A stretch of DNA of 64,000 bases from Triops longicaudatus (lineage: Eukaryota > Arthropoda > Branchiopoda > Notostraca > Triopsidae): positions 1 to 64,000 of the forward strand of contig JAGQDJ010000194.1 in assembly GCA_022885665.1 (NCBI GenBank), written 5' to 3'. The first letter of the stretch is position 1; every line of letters starts with the position of its first letter. The notes under the pieces were generated by a model. That model was not told the DNA's origin. It searched no databases and saw nothing but the letters and a program-made list of their open reading frames with translations. This document shows, one piece after another, positions 51,301 to 63,602 of this stretch. A program made the translations under genes and the position numbers.

Positions 51301-54204
51301 TCGTGGAAAAGATGTTGGTTAAGGAGACGTCAGCAATAGAGAGAAATTGGAGTCGGTCATATTAATGCAGCTTACGAGGACCGTGTTTTGACTGTTGTAA
51401 GCAGGTTTGGGCCGATTTGAACTTGGATTGGATTAAAGACCGGAGTAAAACCAATATTTGTATGAACTTAAAGCTTGAGTGACAAGCTCTTTTGGATATG
51501 ATTTTATGTGCTCACAAGTGGCGCTCCATGTGGCGAAAATAAGAAACTGGGATTTGGCATACGCTTACTAACTTCATTAGCAATCGAAGCGTATTAGAAA
51601 GTCGGAATGAACGCTATATAAAGTAGGTTCGTCTCGTTTACAATTATACTACCTTATTTAAGAGCCATAAACTGGCATACAAACTTTGTTTCTTTCTTAC
51701 GTAGACAAAGCTACCATCCGATAATGTTTCGATTAAGCAAGTTTGGTAACTTTCACGCGGGATATTCCATACTTTAAGAAAATAATAATTCAAGACTGAA
51801 CGGACTTGTTTCCTAGTTTCTTGTTTACTTGCATTCCTAGTTGATTCTTTCCTAGTTTTTCATTGCGATACTTCAGTCTCTGCAGTTTATTGGGCCTGTT
51901 GCTGCCTCCTAGCGAAGGAACTAAGAACCTCACCTAAACTAGCCCGACCAAACGTAAACAAATGCGAGAAATTCCCAGCCTCTTTTTGATATCCAAGCGA
52001 AATTCCTGTTATGTTTCCCTATCCGCGAGAGGTCTCAATGTAGCCCAAATAATGCCAAAACTATCCTGTTAACGTGTTGCACATCAAATGTAATTATTCT
52101 CCATCCTTGTTATACTTTGCATGCGATTGAAACAGACCAGAATCAGCAGTTTCTGGTAAAATAATATTTCGCAAACGATTATTTGACTCGCACTTCTGTC
52201 TTGCGTTGGCGATTCGCGCACCTTAAAAGTGCAGTACAAGTGTCGGCCATATTGAGACTCGACTATGCAACATGACACATGAAGTCTTGCACGTCAGCAT
52301 GCATAACGTGAAACTTTCAAGGTACAAAACAGGCAAAACGTATATGCGTATGTTGCGCTGGAAAAGGCTTTCGTTCGCTAGCGGCAACTTGTTCTCAAAT
52401 TAATCACGCGGCTGTCGACAACAAATGATACGTCAACCGCCGTCACTGCAATATCAGTTCCGCCAAGCAATCAGTGTTTTAAAGGATATACGCTAGAGAA
52501 AATGGTGTAGAAAATACACTTTTCCCTTTAAAGCTCCCTGGAAAACGATAAACCGGTATTGAAAAAAAGTTACATCCAAGAATGGGAAAATATTTGAAAA
52601 TTAAAAAGGTACTATGGCAACAAACCACGCCCTTAACCAAGAAAACTGTAAATCTGTACTAATTTCTCTCCAGATATTCTTAATAAGGGCGGGAGCGATA
52701 GAGGCACGGAAGTGTAATACGCAGAAATACGGAAAGAAGGGGAGACAGAGTGATAAAAGGCGATAGGGAGTGATGTACATAGAGAAAATTGAACGAAATA
52801 TGTTTAACTCTCCTAATTACTGCTGCGTTGCTGTAGCAGTTATCCTTGGAGAAATCTGAACCATTTTTCAAGCATTTTTTCCAGAAATAAAAACTAACTT
52901 TGGATTACATTCTCTCATAAAGAACTAATTTCGCGCTGAAGAAATCTCGCTTGATGGAAAAGGAATGGCATGCTTTATTCCGAAAACAATGTAGTGCTGA
53001 AAAACTGCGCATTAACCAAAGTAGCAATTTGGTTTATTGCGCTCAGTACAGGCAATTATTTATGTCGTTGCTTCAAGCCGTAAAAAAACTAACAACGAAA
53101 CTTACGAGCAATAGAAAAGCTGCAATGAAAGAAGTGAAACTCCCAAAATAGTAACATTAACCACCTTTCGCTTTTTTTCCCCATGGCAGTGCGTTTCCAA
53201 GGAGGAAAAAGAGCATTTTCTACTACCAAATTTAGCACATTAACTTAAATAAGGGTTCCATGAATTTCAGTATTGAAAAAAATTGATATTTGTTGTGCAA
53301 GGTTATGCAAGTAGCGACGAATCTGAAGTCTCCAAGGTGTTTTCGGTCATTGAACGGAATTGTCCATGTTTAGCTGTACCGTATTACCGCCATCTAGGGG
53401 AGGTGAGTGAGTACGGGTTGTTGTTAACATATGGCAAAAGGACCTTACATGTGCCGTACACGACAGTTTTCAAACTGCGTGCGTCAGCTGTTGCAGCTTT
53501 CATATATTGGGTGTTATAAACATCAACTGGGCTTGATTTGATAATTGCAGGATCATAAACGACGTAACAGCGACCCCATAACCGCCGACTCCCCGTATCA
53601 ACTACCCTTGTAATGAGCGTGGAAACGAGTCGCAACTCCAAAGCACACAAGTCGGCTTTCATTCTTTGTTTTGTCAGAAACTGTTTAGAAGTTGTGGGTT
53701 TCTATTTCTTGTGTGGCTACAATTTTTAACACGGTTTTAAAAAGAGAACAAGCTTCACGTCTTCAACGTCCGTGAGTAATAAAAGAAAGGCAAGTTACTT
53801 TCCTGGCTTCTAAACAACTAGTAGAGTGGGTGAGTAGTTATTTACTTGCTTTAGTGGAACAAATAAAGTAGGTTGTAAAAAGAAAGAAGAAATCCAATTG
53901 GAGACGTAAGAGTCGACTCGGAAGACGAAAATGAGAATTTTGTAGCGACCACGACGGCAATACTTGGGCAAGATGCAAATGAGATGACAACTTTCCCCCA
54001 CTCGTAATGTAAAGGAACCGTAATACAGTGTATTTTGCCAGAAGAGTTAAAAGCACGAGTTTCACCTTCATTTCCCCCGGGAGAACGGACGTAAGCATCG
54101 CTTATTCAGTCTATGAAACACCCAACTCCCCATTGCAGCCTTGAACCGTGCTAGATATGAAGCACTTGATGAGAAAAATCCCGAAACCTACCTGAAATGA
54201 ATTT

Positions 54205-54276
54205 GAAAACTTTACTGAAATGGAATGATCTTGAAAACTTTATTGAAATGGAACGATTTTGAAAACTTTACTGAAA
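54205..54276. repeat. 28-bp minisatellite, about 2.6 units
   Basis: Units start GAAAACTTTACTGAAATGG at 54205, GAAAACTTTATTGAAATGG at 54233 and a partial unit at 54261. Adjacent units differ at only a few positions. Confidence 0.8.
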
Positions 54277-55414
54277 AGTTACTGCATGTGCAACTTAAAA
54301 AAAAAATAGTAAAAAATGGATTAAATGTAGAATTTAGCGTGTGAAAGCTGGTGGATTCTCAATGAGTTATATAGCCGTAACTGAGTTCATGAAAAGGTTG
54401 AAGGATTAGTTGTTTATTGTCAACTTCAGTATGTTGACGGGTAATGAAGTTATGCCATAAGACAAGCTGCGCCACCTTCCGGTGTGGAAACTCAACAGAT
54501 TCTGCAGTGGGGAACAATGACATAAAAATTAGTATTTTCTTAAAAATAAGGCTTCGTATATACAGTTTAAGTCAAGTGTTATATAAATTCAGTTTAGTAT
54601 AAAGTTTCGTTAATTGGAGAGACAACTGGAACTGTAGTTACGAAAATCAGGGTGACAGCGTTCCCAAACGCAGTGAATTCGTCGTAAGACGGCATGTGTC
54701 ACTATGATGCAAAAACGAGTCGCGTACTGTACCAAAGCCGGTCCAGCTGTTTGAACCTAGTAGAAAGGTCCTTCCAGTGTTTCACAATGTACTTACTGCT
54801 TTTTGTTACTGCTCGTTCAAGCTTGAGACATCGCTTGTCGCTTTGCTTCTTTTACCATCTGTGTGTGTGCGGTGAACTCGCCCATCTGTCTGCTCTCATA
54901 AAGAAACGCCAAGTTTCAGAGAATATATTGTTCTGCGGAAAGAAAAGAGCTCAGAGAAACAAAGGACTATTCCCTTCCTCACACAGTTTGTTGATTTCTG
55001 TAATAGACAATTTGTAATTACCTAAGGCGCAGGTTCTCTGTGCCTTTTATTCATTAACTATTCGGAATTTGTACAATTTTTACACACGACTAGTCAATGT
55101 CTAGTCAATACACGACGCAACTTGGATTTCTTTATCATTTACTAGTGTCAAAACATTTAAAAAAAAAGAAGGAAAAGGGAGATAAAAGGAAATAAAAATT
55201 AAAAGACAACAGAGAATCTTCGAATTAAAATCCGTCGAATATTATGAAATTATTATTTTATTTTTATTTATATTCTATAATACTTTATCAATATTATGAT
55301 GCATAAAAAGTTGAAGTTTCTCTCCCTGGTTTTCATAGAAAGATAATAAAGTGCATTTCTTTCTTAGATGTGAAGCAACGACGTACATTAACTCTTATTT
55401 CGTAGCCTTAGCTT

Positions 55415-55480
55415 TGCTCAACAAATTCGAATCCCGCGCTGGAAATGGAACCACACCCTAGGCCGTTAGCCTACGCCACC
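55415..55480 (-). repeat. tRNA-like / SINE-head-like segment
   Basis: On the minus strand, GGTGGCGTAGGCTAACGG resembles a polymerase III A box and GGGATTCGAATT about 40 nt later resembles a B box. The arms do not pair as a functional tRNA, so a tRNA-derived SINE head or decayed tRNA is more likely. It lies about 50 bp upstream of the LRCH start codon. Weak evidence. Confidence 0.3.
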
Positions 55481-55531
55481 TATGAATGACAGCTCCAAGC
55501 AGGCTGGGCTGGCCCAGCAGAGTCCCAAAAC

Positions 55532-58500
55532 ATGGCTGCGTCGGGTGTAAATGTTGGTGTTGGTGGTCCCGGGAATTCCATGTTAACTCGGAATTTAGAG
55601 CGTGTTCTGGAAGAAGCTTCATTAAGCGGTGAACTGAGACTAAGTGGCCGTAAATTACGCGAATTTCCCAAAGGTGCAGCCGCCAAATTCAATCTCAGTG
55701 ATACAGTTTATGCAGGTAAGCTTGGGTGTTGGATTATATTTTCCCACCTTTTAACCTATCTCCTTCCATCAATTCTCCTCAACCACAACACGATCCTTAT
55801 CCCTTGTAGATTATTCTTTCCTGCCCCCAGAATTCCTTCTAATCTTACTTTCAAAATGTCTGCCGTTTTACTCGATTTTCACAGGGGTTCAGAATTCATT
55901 GTAATGGAATTTCATTCAATTTTGCCCATTTGAGTGAGCAGTGCTTTAAGTATTCAGAATGAAGTGAAATTCTAAGGCAAGATTTCAACCGTGGATTCGA
56001 AACCTTCTTAGTTAACCTCATTAGCACTGCGTGTTGACTTTTTCTCTTTTATTAAAATAAAGTTGTAAATCCCAACTCAGGAGTTTCGTTTCTGGAAATT
56101 TGATGAAGGAATCAAATCAATCTTCTTGAAAGAAAATGATTTTTCTTTGTTTTATTTCCTTTACCCCTCCACGTTCCCTTTCACTTCATTTCCGCCCTTA
56201 TTTCATTTATTCATCAAGGAAAATTCTTGACGTTCCCTTGGCACAAGCGTCTTCCCATCCCAAAAATGATTGTATTTGAGACAACCCATAAATCACAACT
56301 TTTTCGTTTATTGCGTACCAAAAGCACGATTTCTTAATCAAATAATAATTATGTTAAGCAAAAAGAAATAGTTTTTGCTAAAAAAGTAGTTAGCAATGTT
56401 AAAAATATTTTCAGCTTTATTATTGTTTTATTGAGGATTTTTTTTTTCGTTACAATAAGCTTAAATTCCAAATTTACTTAGTTAGGTAAATTTATTTAAA
56501 CAGTTTTAACTTATTTTATGTCTCGATAAGCAAGTCAAAAGTACCGAAAAATAAGTTTAGTTTAGATAGATTAGTTAAGTTTATTTATTTTATACCATAT
56601 TATTATTATTACTACTATTATTATTATTACTACTATTATTATTATTTATAAAAAAGTACCTGTACAAGATCATTGTTAAATTACAAACGGTTGAAATCAA
56701 TACATACACGAAAAAATAATTACATTATGAGGGTTTTAAAGGAGTTGTCTGCGGAATATGGATCAAATGTTTATTACAATTTTTAATTAAGGCTCTTGAA
56801 TTTCATTTTCTAGTATTATTTTGGATTTCTTATGCTTCTACAAGGGTTTGTTATTTAAGGGAAATTTCTTATCAGAGATACAGTTATCGGTGACGTCATA
56901 GGCGGCTTAATGATCTCCACTTGAGTTTCTGTAAATTTTTTCTGTTTCATTGCTGCCCCCCGTAAGAGAAAAAAGTGGAAAAAAGTACCATTAATTCTGG
57001 AGCTCTTGTAAAACCCAGTTGCCTTGTAGCATTTTTCTACGCAGTTTCGTCTTGTTTTATTCTTTTTTTTTAATTTTAATGTCCATCACAGAGATTTTAG
57101 AAGCGAATTAAAGCTCCAAGTGTTGACTCGGCTCATTTGCACGTTACGCTGTTGGTACGTAGCTGTATGCAAATTGACCAGAATGGATCAATAGCGAGGA
57201 TTGCTGCGCTCCGTGCAGCAATCTGTCAGTTGGGATGCATTACACATGTGACGTCGAGGTGTGTGACGTACTTATAGCTTCGCTTGAAGGTTCTTGTCTT
57301 TTCGTTTTATTTGAACACGAAAGCGTAACGAAGGTTAATAGCACCAAAGGATCGAAAGTATATTAGAAGGGACAAATATATTTTTTAGTGAAACACTGCA
57401 ACGAATTAAGTTTCTGAAAACTCTTGTGCTCATTATAATACAGTCGTTACCAAATTCACTAGCGCCCATCAATCGAAGCCACGAAAACTGCAAGTCCGCC
57501 ATTAGACGCTAACAACTCAAGTCTTGGACCAACAATGAAAAAGCATGGGGAATTTCAGCGGAGCCTTATGGCACCTTCCAGTGCCTTAGCGTCTAATGGC
57601 GGATTTTCTCACTTCCTAGCCATTAGGGGCGTAGTTTTATAAAGACTCCATAATGTTAATAGAATCTCAGCGGAGCCGTGTGGCATCATCTAGTGCTTTA
57701 GCGTCTAATGGACGATTTCGCACTTTCTAGCCGTTAGGGCGTAATATGGTAAAGACTGTATAGATATGAAAGCAGCCGTGAAGGTAACAGTGAATGTCCT
57801 TGTTGCGGAAGCAACGGCAGTTTGAACTTTCTGTCTTACTCTGAATCACGCAACCGCATTGTATTATATGGAAACATAGAAGTTTTCTCATTGCGGGGAA
57901 TCAGTAAGTTATGACAACGGTAAACAGAAACCGCACCGAGACCACACGTAAAGGCCGTGTATGTAAAACAGTTTTACAAGGCTTCCAATTATTATTTTTC
58001 ATAGTTTCAAGAGGACGTTTAAGGCCTGTTTTTCCAATTTATCCAAGATTAATAGCGGAAATGAACTTGTCAGTCATGAAGAAATTTGTTGTGACGAGCA
58101 AGTGTTGACTACGAGAGCTTGTTAAAGGTTTGATGGAAAACGCGTGACATCACCCGGCGGCGCCAGGAGTTACGTTACGCTAATTGACCTTAGATAACAG
58201 GAGTAGTAAAGGTCAAGCTCTTGAAACTCTTCCAAAAACAGTTGTGGAAGTGTATTTCCAAACGTTTACGAGCAGCGTAATGCCACTTGAACGTATACGA
58301 CTGTATTTCCGCTTTTTAAAAACCGAGATAAATAAACAAATAAAAAAACGGAACGGAAAAAAGGGGAGAGCGATAGAGTAGAAATGGAAACAAGAATGAG
58401 CGATCCCGGGATGAAAAAGTGCCATAAAAATAACATCAATTTAGGTCACGTGCGCGTCTTTTACGAATCAGACATTGAATGGAGAGCCTTGTAATTAACA

Positions 58501-61500
58501 TGTCGGGTCGAATAATTTATTATACTCACTCCCGACGGGTGTACAACTTTTTGTGTCTCTTTTTAGGGGTCCTGTAAGAAAATGTCAAAACCATAGACAT
58601 AGTTTTATTAACTTTTTTTAACGTGTAGAAAACATTCAATGAAGAACTATTTTTCTTTTTTTTTTTTACTTGCCTTTTAGATTTGTCAAAGAATCGGCTT
58701 ACAGAGTTTCCGGTAGAAATTACCGAATACGAGTCTCTGGAGAAACTGACGCTTTACCACAATGTGATTCGAACGATACCTGACACCGTCGCCTTCCTGC
58801 AGTCGTTAACTTATTTGGATTTAAGGTGAAAAAATATACCTAAAATATATAAAAAAAATAAATAATAAATAAAATCATATTTTTTTTGTTGATTTCATTC
58901 ATCGTTGGAATGGACAGCCGGAACCAGTTGAGCGTCTTGCCATCTTGTCTGAGTCAGTTGCCCTTGCAAGTATTGATTGTCAGTCATAATCGGTTAGTGA
59001 GCTTGCCCGAAGAATTGGGCCGAATGAAGACCTTACTCGAATTAGATGCCACATCCAATCAACTGGCCCATGTCCCTCCCCAGCTGGGAGATCTGTACTC
59101 ACTACGTTCCTTAAGCTTACGAAAAAATTGTCTCGTAGAGCTGCCTAAAGGTTAGTACCGCCTTTTGGGCTTTCCCTTTCAAGGGTGAAACTGTCTTCGT
59201 CAATTAAATCTTCAATGGAAAGAAAATAGATACATAAATTGAAAAACAAAACATAAAGCAAATCAAATGGAAAGCAAAGTTCTCACTTGTGCTTGTTTTC
59301 CTGTACTTACAGAAATAACATTCTTACGGCTCACGAAACTGGACATTGCCGAAAATCGAGTCACCACCCTGCCAGTCGAACTCCGGTTTATGACGTCATT
59401 AGAAGAGTTTGCTGTGGAGCATAACCCGTTAACCTCGCCTCCAGCCTATGTAAGCTATTATCTACTTTGCCATCTTCCACAGTTTTGAGCTGCGGTACAC
59501 TTACCAGAAAGTGGCTTTCACCCTACGCGAAGAAACTCAAATGTCGTTAACAAAGAAAACGCTACTTTTTACCCAGTTTGGGGTAACTTGCCTGGTTTCT
59601 AATCCTTACGGGCTTAAGCCTAGCAGACTACTGAAAGTTCACTGTTGCCCGAGTCCTGCCACGCGTTTGAAAGTACGGATTTTCATTGTTGCCTATACGT
59701 TAGCTCGCACGAAAGAAAACGTTCGGTTCGACCCTAAGGAGCCTCCCACAGCTTGCTTTTTTCGTATGCCCAGTCTCGCAACTAACGTTCGATTTTAGCT
59801 CAGCGAGTCTATTTGAAGCTTTTCTTATTTTTTAACTAAAATTTCGCCTCACAGAAATTAAATTCAACACTTTGCCCAAGGAAACTCGTTTTGAGTAATT
59901 TACGTGGCTTTACGAAGCTTCAAGCAAAGACATTGCCGGGAAAGAAAATTTCACTGTTGCCTACCGTGCTTTTGGGAATAAAAATTTTCGATTTATGTCA
60001 AGAAAATTTATGTCATGAAAGAAAATGTTCGATTCTTAGCCCAGACTTTTAGTCTCTCAGCTAACATGGAGGGAAATGTTCGGTTTTACTTAAGTATTCG
60101 TTTAAGTCTGAGTTTCTTAGCTCCTTTCGGCTCTTTTAACTAAATCTTCTCATTTTCGTGAATTGAATTCAGTATGTGGTTACCAAAGGAAAAACTGTTA
60201 ATTCACTTTTTTCCTGTTTTCACAGTTGTGTACCCGAGGACGAGTCCACGTTTTCAAATACTTGGAAATCCAAGCATTGAAAGAAGACAAAAAACGAGGT
60301 GTGCTGGATCTTGAAGCACGACGGTCCCACAAAAAGTCGGTTCCCTTGAGCGATTTTCGGTAAAGTTAAAAAAGAAATGACAAATCGTAGTATTTGAAGG
60401 AAAAAGAGCAAAGGGTTAATGTCCGATATTGAATGGCCAGGTGTCCGGTCAATGGCGATCCCCGAAGAAAACGCTTTACGGTCGATAGCGGGTATAATAC
60501 GTGCGATGGAACGGATCGGCGATGGTCGCAAGATAGTCATGACGTAAGGTTTCCATTTACCGTAAATATTTGTAATAATCGAAAACCATGCAAGATTTGT
60601 GTCTGACTTCTCGTCTCCGTCTCATCTACTGCCTGACCTTCTGACCTGACTCTCATTTTCACTTTTTTAATGCATCTAAGACCCTAGGTAAATCAAACGT
60701 AGCTTGGTTTCGGGGAAATCGCTTTCACTAGCCTAGAAACCAAGGGTGTGGAAGACAAAAGGGGTAAACTAAACCAAAATTATACTCCTGAACAAAGCTG
60801 GCGTGACAGTATACAGAAAAACTCGTCAAATAACGTAAATAATATGAAATATAAAGTAACGAATACAATAAAGTAATGAATCGTACAACAAATATGGCTA
60901 TAAAAAGAAAACTGATATATAGAAATAAAATATGTTATTCTGAATAATATTAGTTATTATAAATAAAAGGATCAAAATTAGCAGTACATATTATTTATAA
61001 TTTATCGTTGCTGCTTAGTAAAACTTTTTTTTCTGTAGAATACGTAAGATAAAATGAAAGAATAATAAGCTCGAAAATGAAATCTAAGAAGATAAGCGAA
61101 CAAAGATTAAAATAAGCGACTTTTTGTCGGATTTTCTGGAGTGTCTGTGTATTAAGCATGCAAAATACGTACTGCATGATGTAATTCTGTTTTTTTTCTC
61201 TTAACAGACGTCAAATGACAGCGAGGAGGGACGCCGATTAGCTTTGCGAGCAGCTGAAATGCTCAAAGAGACACGGCTAACGAATGGATTCGATTGCCAT
61301 CACTCTCCAGCGCCCCTCGTTAATGGCCATGGAAACGGTTGCGTCACGCCCATACAGCACAGTCCAGCTGAAAGAGGGCGTTTAGAGCCCGAAAAAGTAA
61401 AAATAATAAATGTCAATTAGAATAATAAATAAAAAATATAAATAAGTTTAAAAAAAAGTTAAATAAATAAACAGTTTGAAAATTTGCAAAAAGAATAAAC

Positions 61501-63602
61501 AAGGAATAGAAAAGAAAAAGGAGTCATGGAAGAGGTGAGATAAAGAGAAACTAATTAAAACTGTTTTTTGTGCGATTTAGCCACGTTCACACCAGCCACA
61601 GCAGCAACGCTTCACGCCAGATGACGACGAAGAAGGAGAAGAAGAACGTGAAGAACGGAGAAGAGCTGCGCGGAAGATAATTGAGCAACAGAAAGAAGAG
61701 ACGAGAAAACGCAGTGAAGCGTAAGGATCGTGTTACACCGTTATTCTAGCTTTTACCTTAATTTTGTTGCTATCTTCACGCTTATACGAGGTGTTCGGGT
61801 ATTTTTATCTAATTTTCTAGTTAAAATAATCATTTTTTGTGTTACGTTTTAATGTCCATTAAAACCTGGTACATTATTAGCTTTAAAGTATGCCGAAATT
61901 GTATCTTTTTTGAGTCATTATTACTATCTTGATCTTATTTAGCATTTATTAATTTACTTATATTTATGTATTTAATGAACGATGACACAACTGTCTATAA
62001 AAACGTGGTACAGCGTAAGCGTAAAACCATTTAAGGCTGTACCAGTTTTTTATGAACTCTTTATAAGCGAATTGATTCGTAATAAACGCGTGTTTTCGTA
62101 GGGCGATGAGGCAAGCTCAGGAAACGGAAGCAGAACGCATGAATGATGATAAGCGGCCAGTGCATATGCAGACGTATAGGTAAGCGGCTTTGTTATAATT
62201 ATTTTACTTTTTAAGGTGAAATTTCTAAGAAGCTTAAAGGTGTTTTGGCCAAACTTCTCTAGCATAGACATTTTTGTTTTCGATAGACGATTGCACTTTT
62301 GTTTGTTATGACTCGTGGCAGAATTGTTTATTTGGAACAGCTCAATTGAAACTATTTTTACGGCTATATATTATAGTGTATTGTCATTTCTTTTCGTCAA
62401 CAGGGAATACAAAGAGGCGTTGCGGCAACAACGAGGCGACGTCTACCGTCCCCGCACTTCCGGTGACAACTCCCCTGTCCTCACTCCGAATCAAGATCAC
62501 CCTCTTTCCCGAACTTCCAGTCTCTCACCCGTAAGCTGTCTTAAAATAAAGAAATAAAAAATAATAACGAATAATTACGGCACTAAAGCTCGTTGGCATT
62601 CTTGTACTGATGATAGCCTTAACATAAGCTTGTTTGAGCTCCGTTTTAACATTGAACTTTCGTTATTTGAAATAGAATAATAGGTTATTTGAAAAGAAGC
62701 ATAGGAAATAGAACAAGTTTTGTGAAAGGTTTGCATTGAAAGAATTGAGCAAGTCGTATAATTAGATAAATTCTTGCAGTTATTACAGTGTGATTTTTTG
62801 CAGGTTGCGTATCCCCCTTTCAACGGTCACCCGCTCGTACAGACTCCGGAACCTTTTGTGAAGGCGATTCAAAAGGAAGCTGTCTTGACCTATGTCAAGG
62901 TGACACTGAAAACTTGGTTCCTTTGGCTCATTTTTGTTTTATATTTATGAAAAATTTTTGCTTAGATATTCTTGATAAAGTTTATTTTGTTTCGAATTTT
63001 CTCTTACTAACAATTTTCTTTTGTAGTCGAAAACGAGTCCAGTAGTCGGGTCGCAAATACCGGTTGCATTTCATGACCAAGAAGCACCGTGGAATGCCAA
63101 TGTGAACGGAAGCGGTGGCAAACAGTCGTTAGCGCCACGCGTGTCTAATAGCAGTACCACAAGTAGTAATGGCACGAGTCCTAATCACACGACTTCTCCC
63201 TTAACCGCAACGACGCCAGTATCCGGACCCCGACAGCGACACTTACCCCAAACGCCCCCTGGGCCCAGCTCGCGAGAACAAGAACTTCTACAGCAATTAC
63301 GCAGCGTAATATGCATTCTTAAAAGAAAATCATTTTTTAAATATTTTTTTATTATTTTTTATTATTTTGTTATTTTTTATTTATTTATTTTCTTGCGTCT
63401 ATTCTTTTTCTCATCCGTTTATTGATTCTATGTATTGATTTTATTTTATTTATTTGTTTTGTAGAGCATTGAGTCCAGGTTAAAAGTGTCCCTACCGGAC
63501 GATCTGGCTAGTGCCTTGCTGGATGGCGTGGTTCTCTGTCATTTGGCGAATCACGTGCAACCACGAGCTGTTGCGTCGATACACGTTCCTTCTCCTGCTG
63601 TG
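55532..63602 (+). CDS. LRCH protein (leucine-rich repeats + calponin-homology domain), 3' partial
   Basis: Cytoplasmic cortex-associated scaffold family; Drosophila LRCH acts at the cell cortex in dividing cells. Thirteen exons: 55532-55715, 58681-58825, 58918-59150, 59313-59449, 60226-60359, 60441-60543, 61208-61396, 61581-61720, 62102-62179, 62404-62530, 62804-62899, 63027-63305, 63465-63602; all junctions keep phase, 661 codons. Exons 1-4 carry the leucine-rich repeats (SLEKLTLYHNVIRTIPDTV, LQVLIVSHNRLVSLPEELG, LTKLDIAENRVTTLPVEL). Exon 5 has the family-specific GRVHVFKYLEIQALKEDKKR; exon 6 FTVDSGYNTCDGTDRRWS. Exons 8-9 are charged and probably coiled coil; exons 11-12 a Ser/Thr/Pro linker. 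Exon 13 starts the CH domain: SIESRLKVSLPDDLASALLD and GVVLCHLANHVQPRAV. The last half of the CH domain must lie beyond 64000. The start MAASGVNVGV was chosen as the first in-frame Met before the repeats. Intron 1 (3 kb) holds MITE copies. Confidence 0.93.
56600..56648. repeat. ATT/ACT trinucleotide microsatellite
   Basis: Alternating tattattatt and actact blocks, about 50 bp, inside LRCH intron 1. Interrupted, so probably not highly mutable. Confidence 0.8.
57441..57650. mobile_element. MITE family 2, copy C (inverted relative to copy A)
   Basis: Starts CAGTCGTTACCAAATTCACT after a TA and ends ttttataaagactcc followed by ATA. The inner pair tccgccattagacgctaaca / ttagcgtctaatggcggatt is intact. 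The middle (ggaccaacaatgaaaaagc) matches the reverse strand of copy A. About 210 bp, no coding capacity. Confidence 0.8.
57661..57758. mobile_element. MITE family 2, copy D (right half only)
   Basis: aatctcagcggagccgtgtg through tttagcgtctaatggacgat to ggtaaagactg with TA following. Directly adjoins copy C in the same orientation, so it may come from a tandem or nested insertion that lost its left half. Confidence 0.7.
63331..63420. repeat. T-rich low-complexity tract in LRCH intron 12
   Basis: Mostly ttttttatt/tattattttt runs leading towards the acceptor of exon 13. It may serve as an extended pyrimidine tract, otherwise simple repeat. Confidence 0.6.

Larger units (their letters stand above)
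44060..55414. other. Long intergenic stretch, no recognisable genes
   Basis: Over 11 kb between the pogo-like element and the LRCH 5' region. Overlapping open frames on both strands near 50471-50991 reflect a locally GC-richer patch and show no family features. Several AACAATGAA words (46132, 46280, 48903) and palindromic relatives occur. A 28-bp minisatellite is at 54205-54276. Confidence 0.5.

Noticed and set aside
53283..53662. Overlapping open frames around a CCGCCATCTAGGGG word
   Set aside because: Opposite-strand frames with no domain; the interesting element is the short motif rather than a protein.
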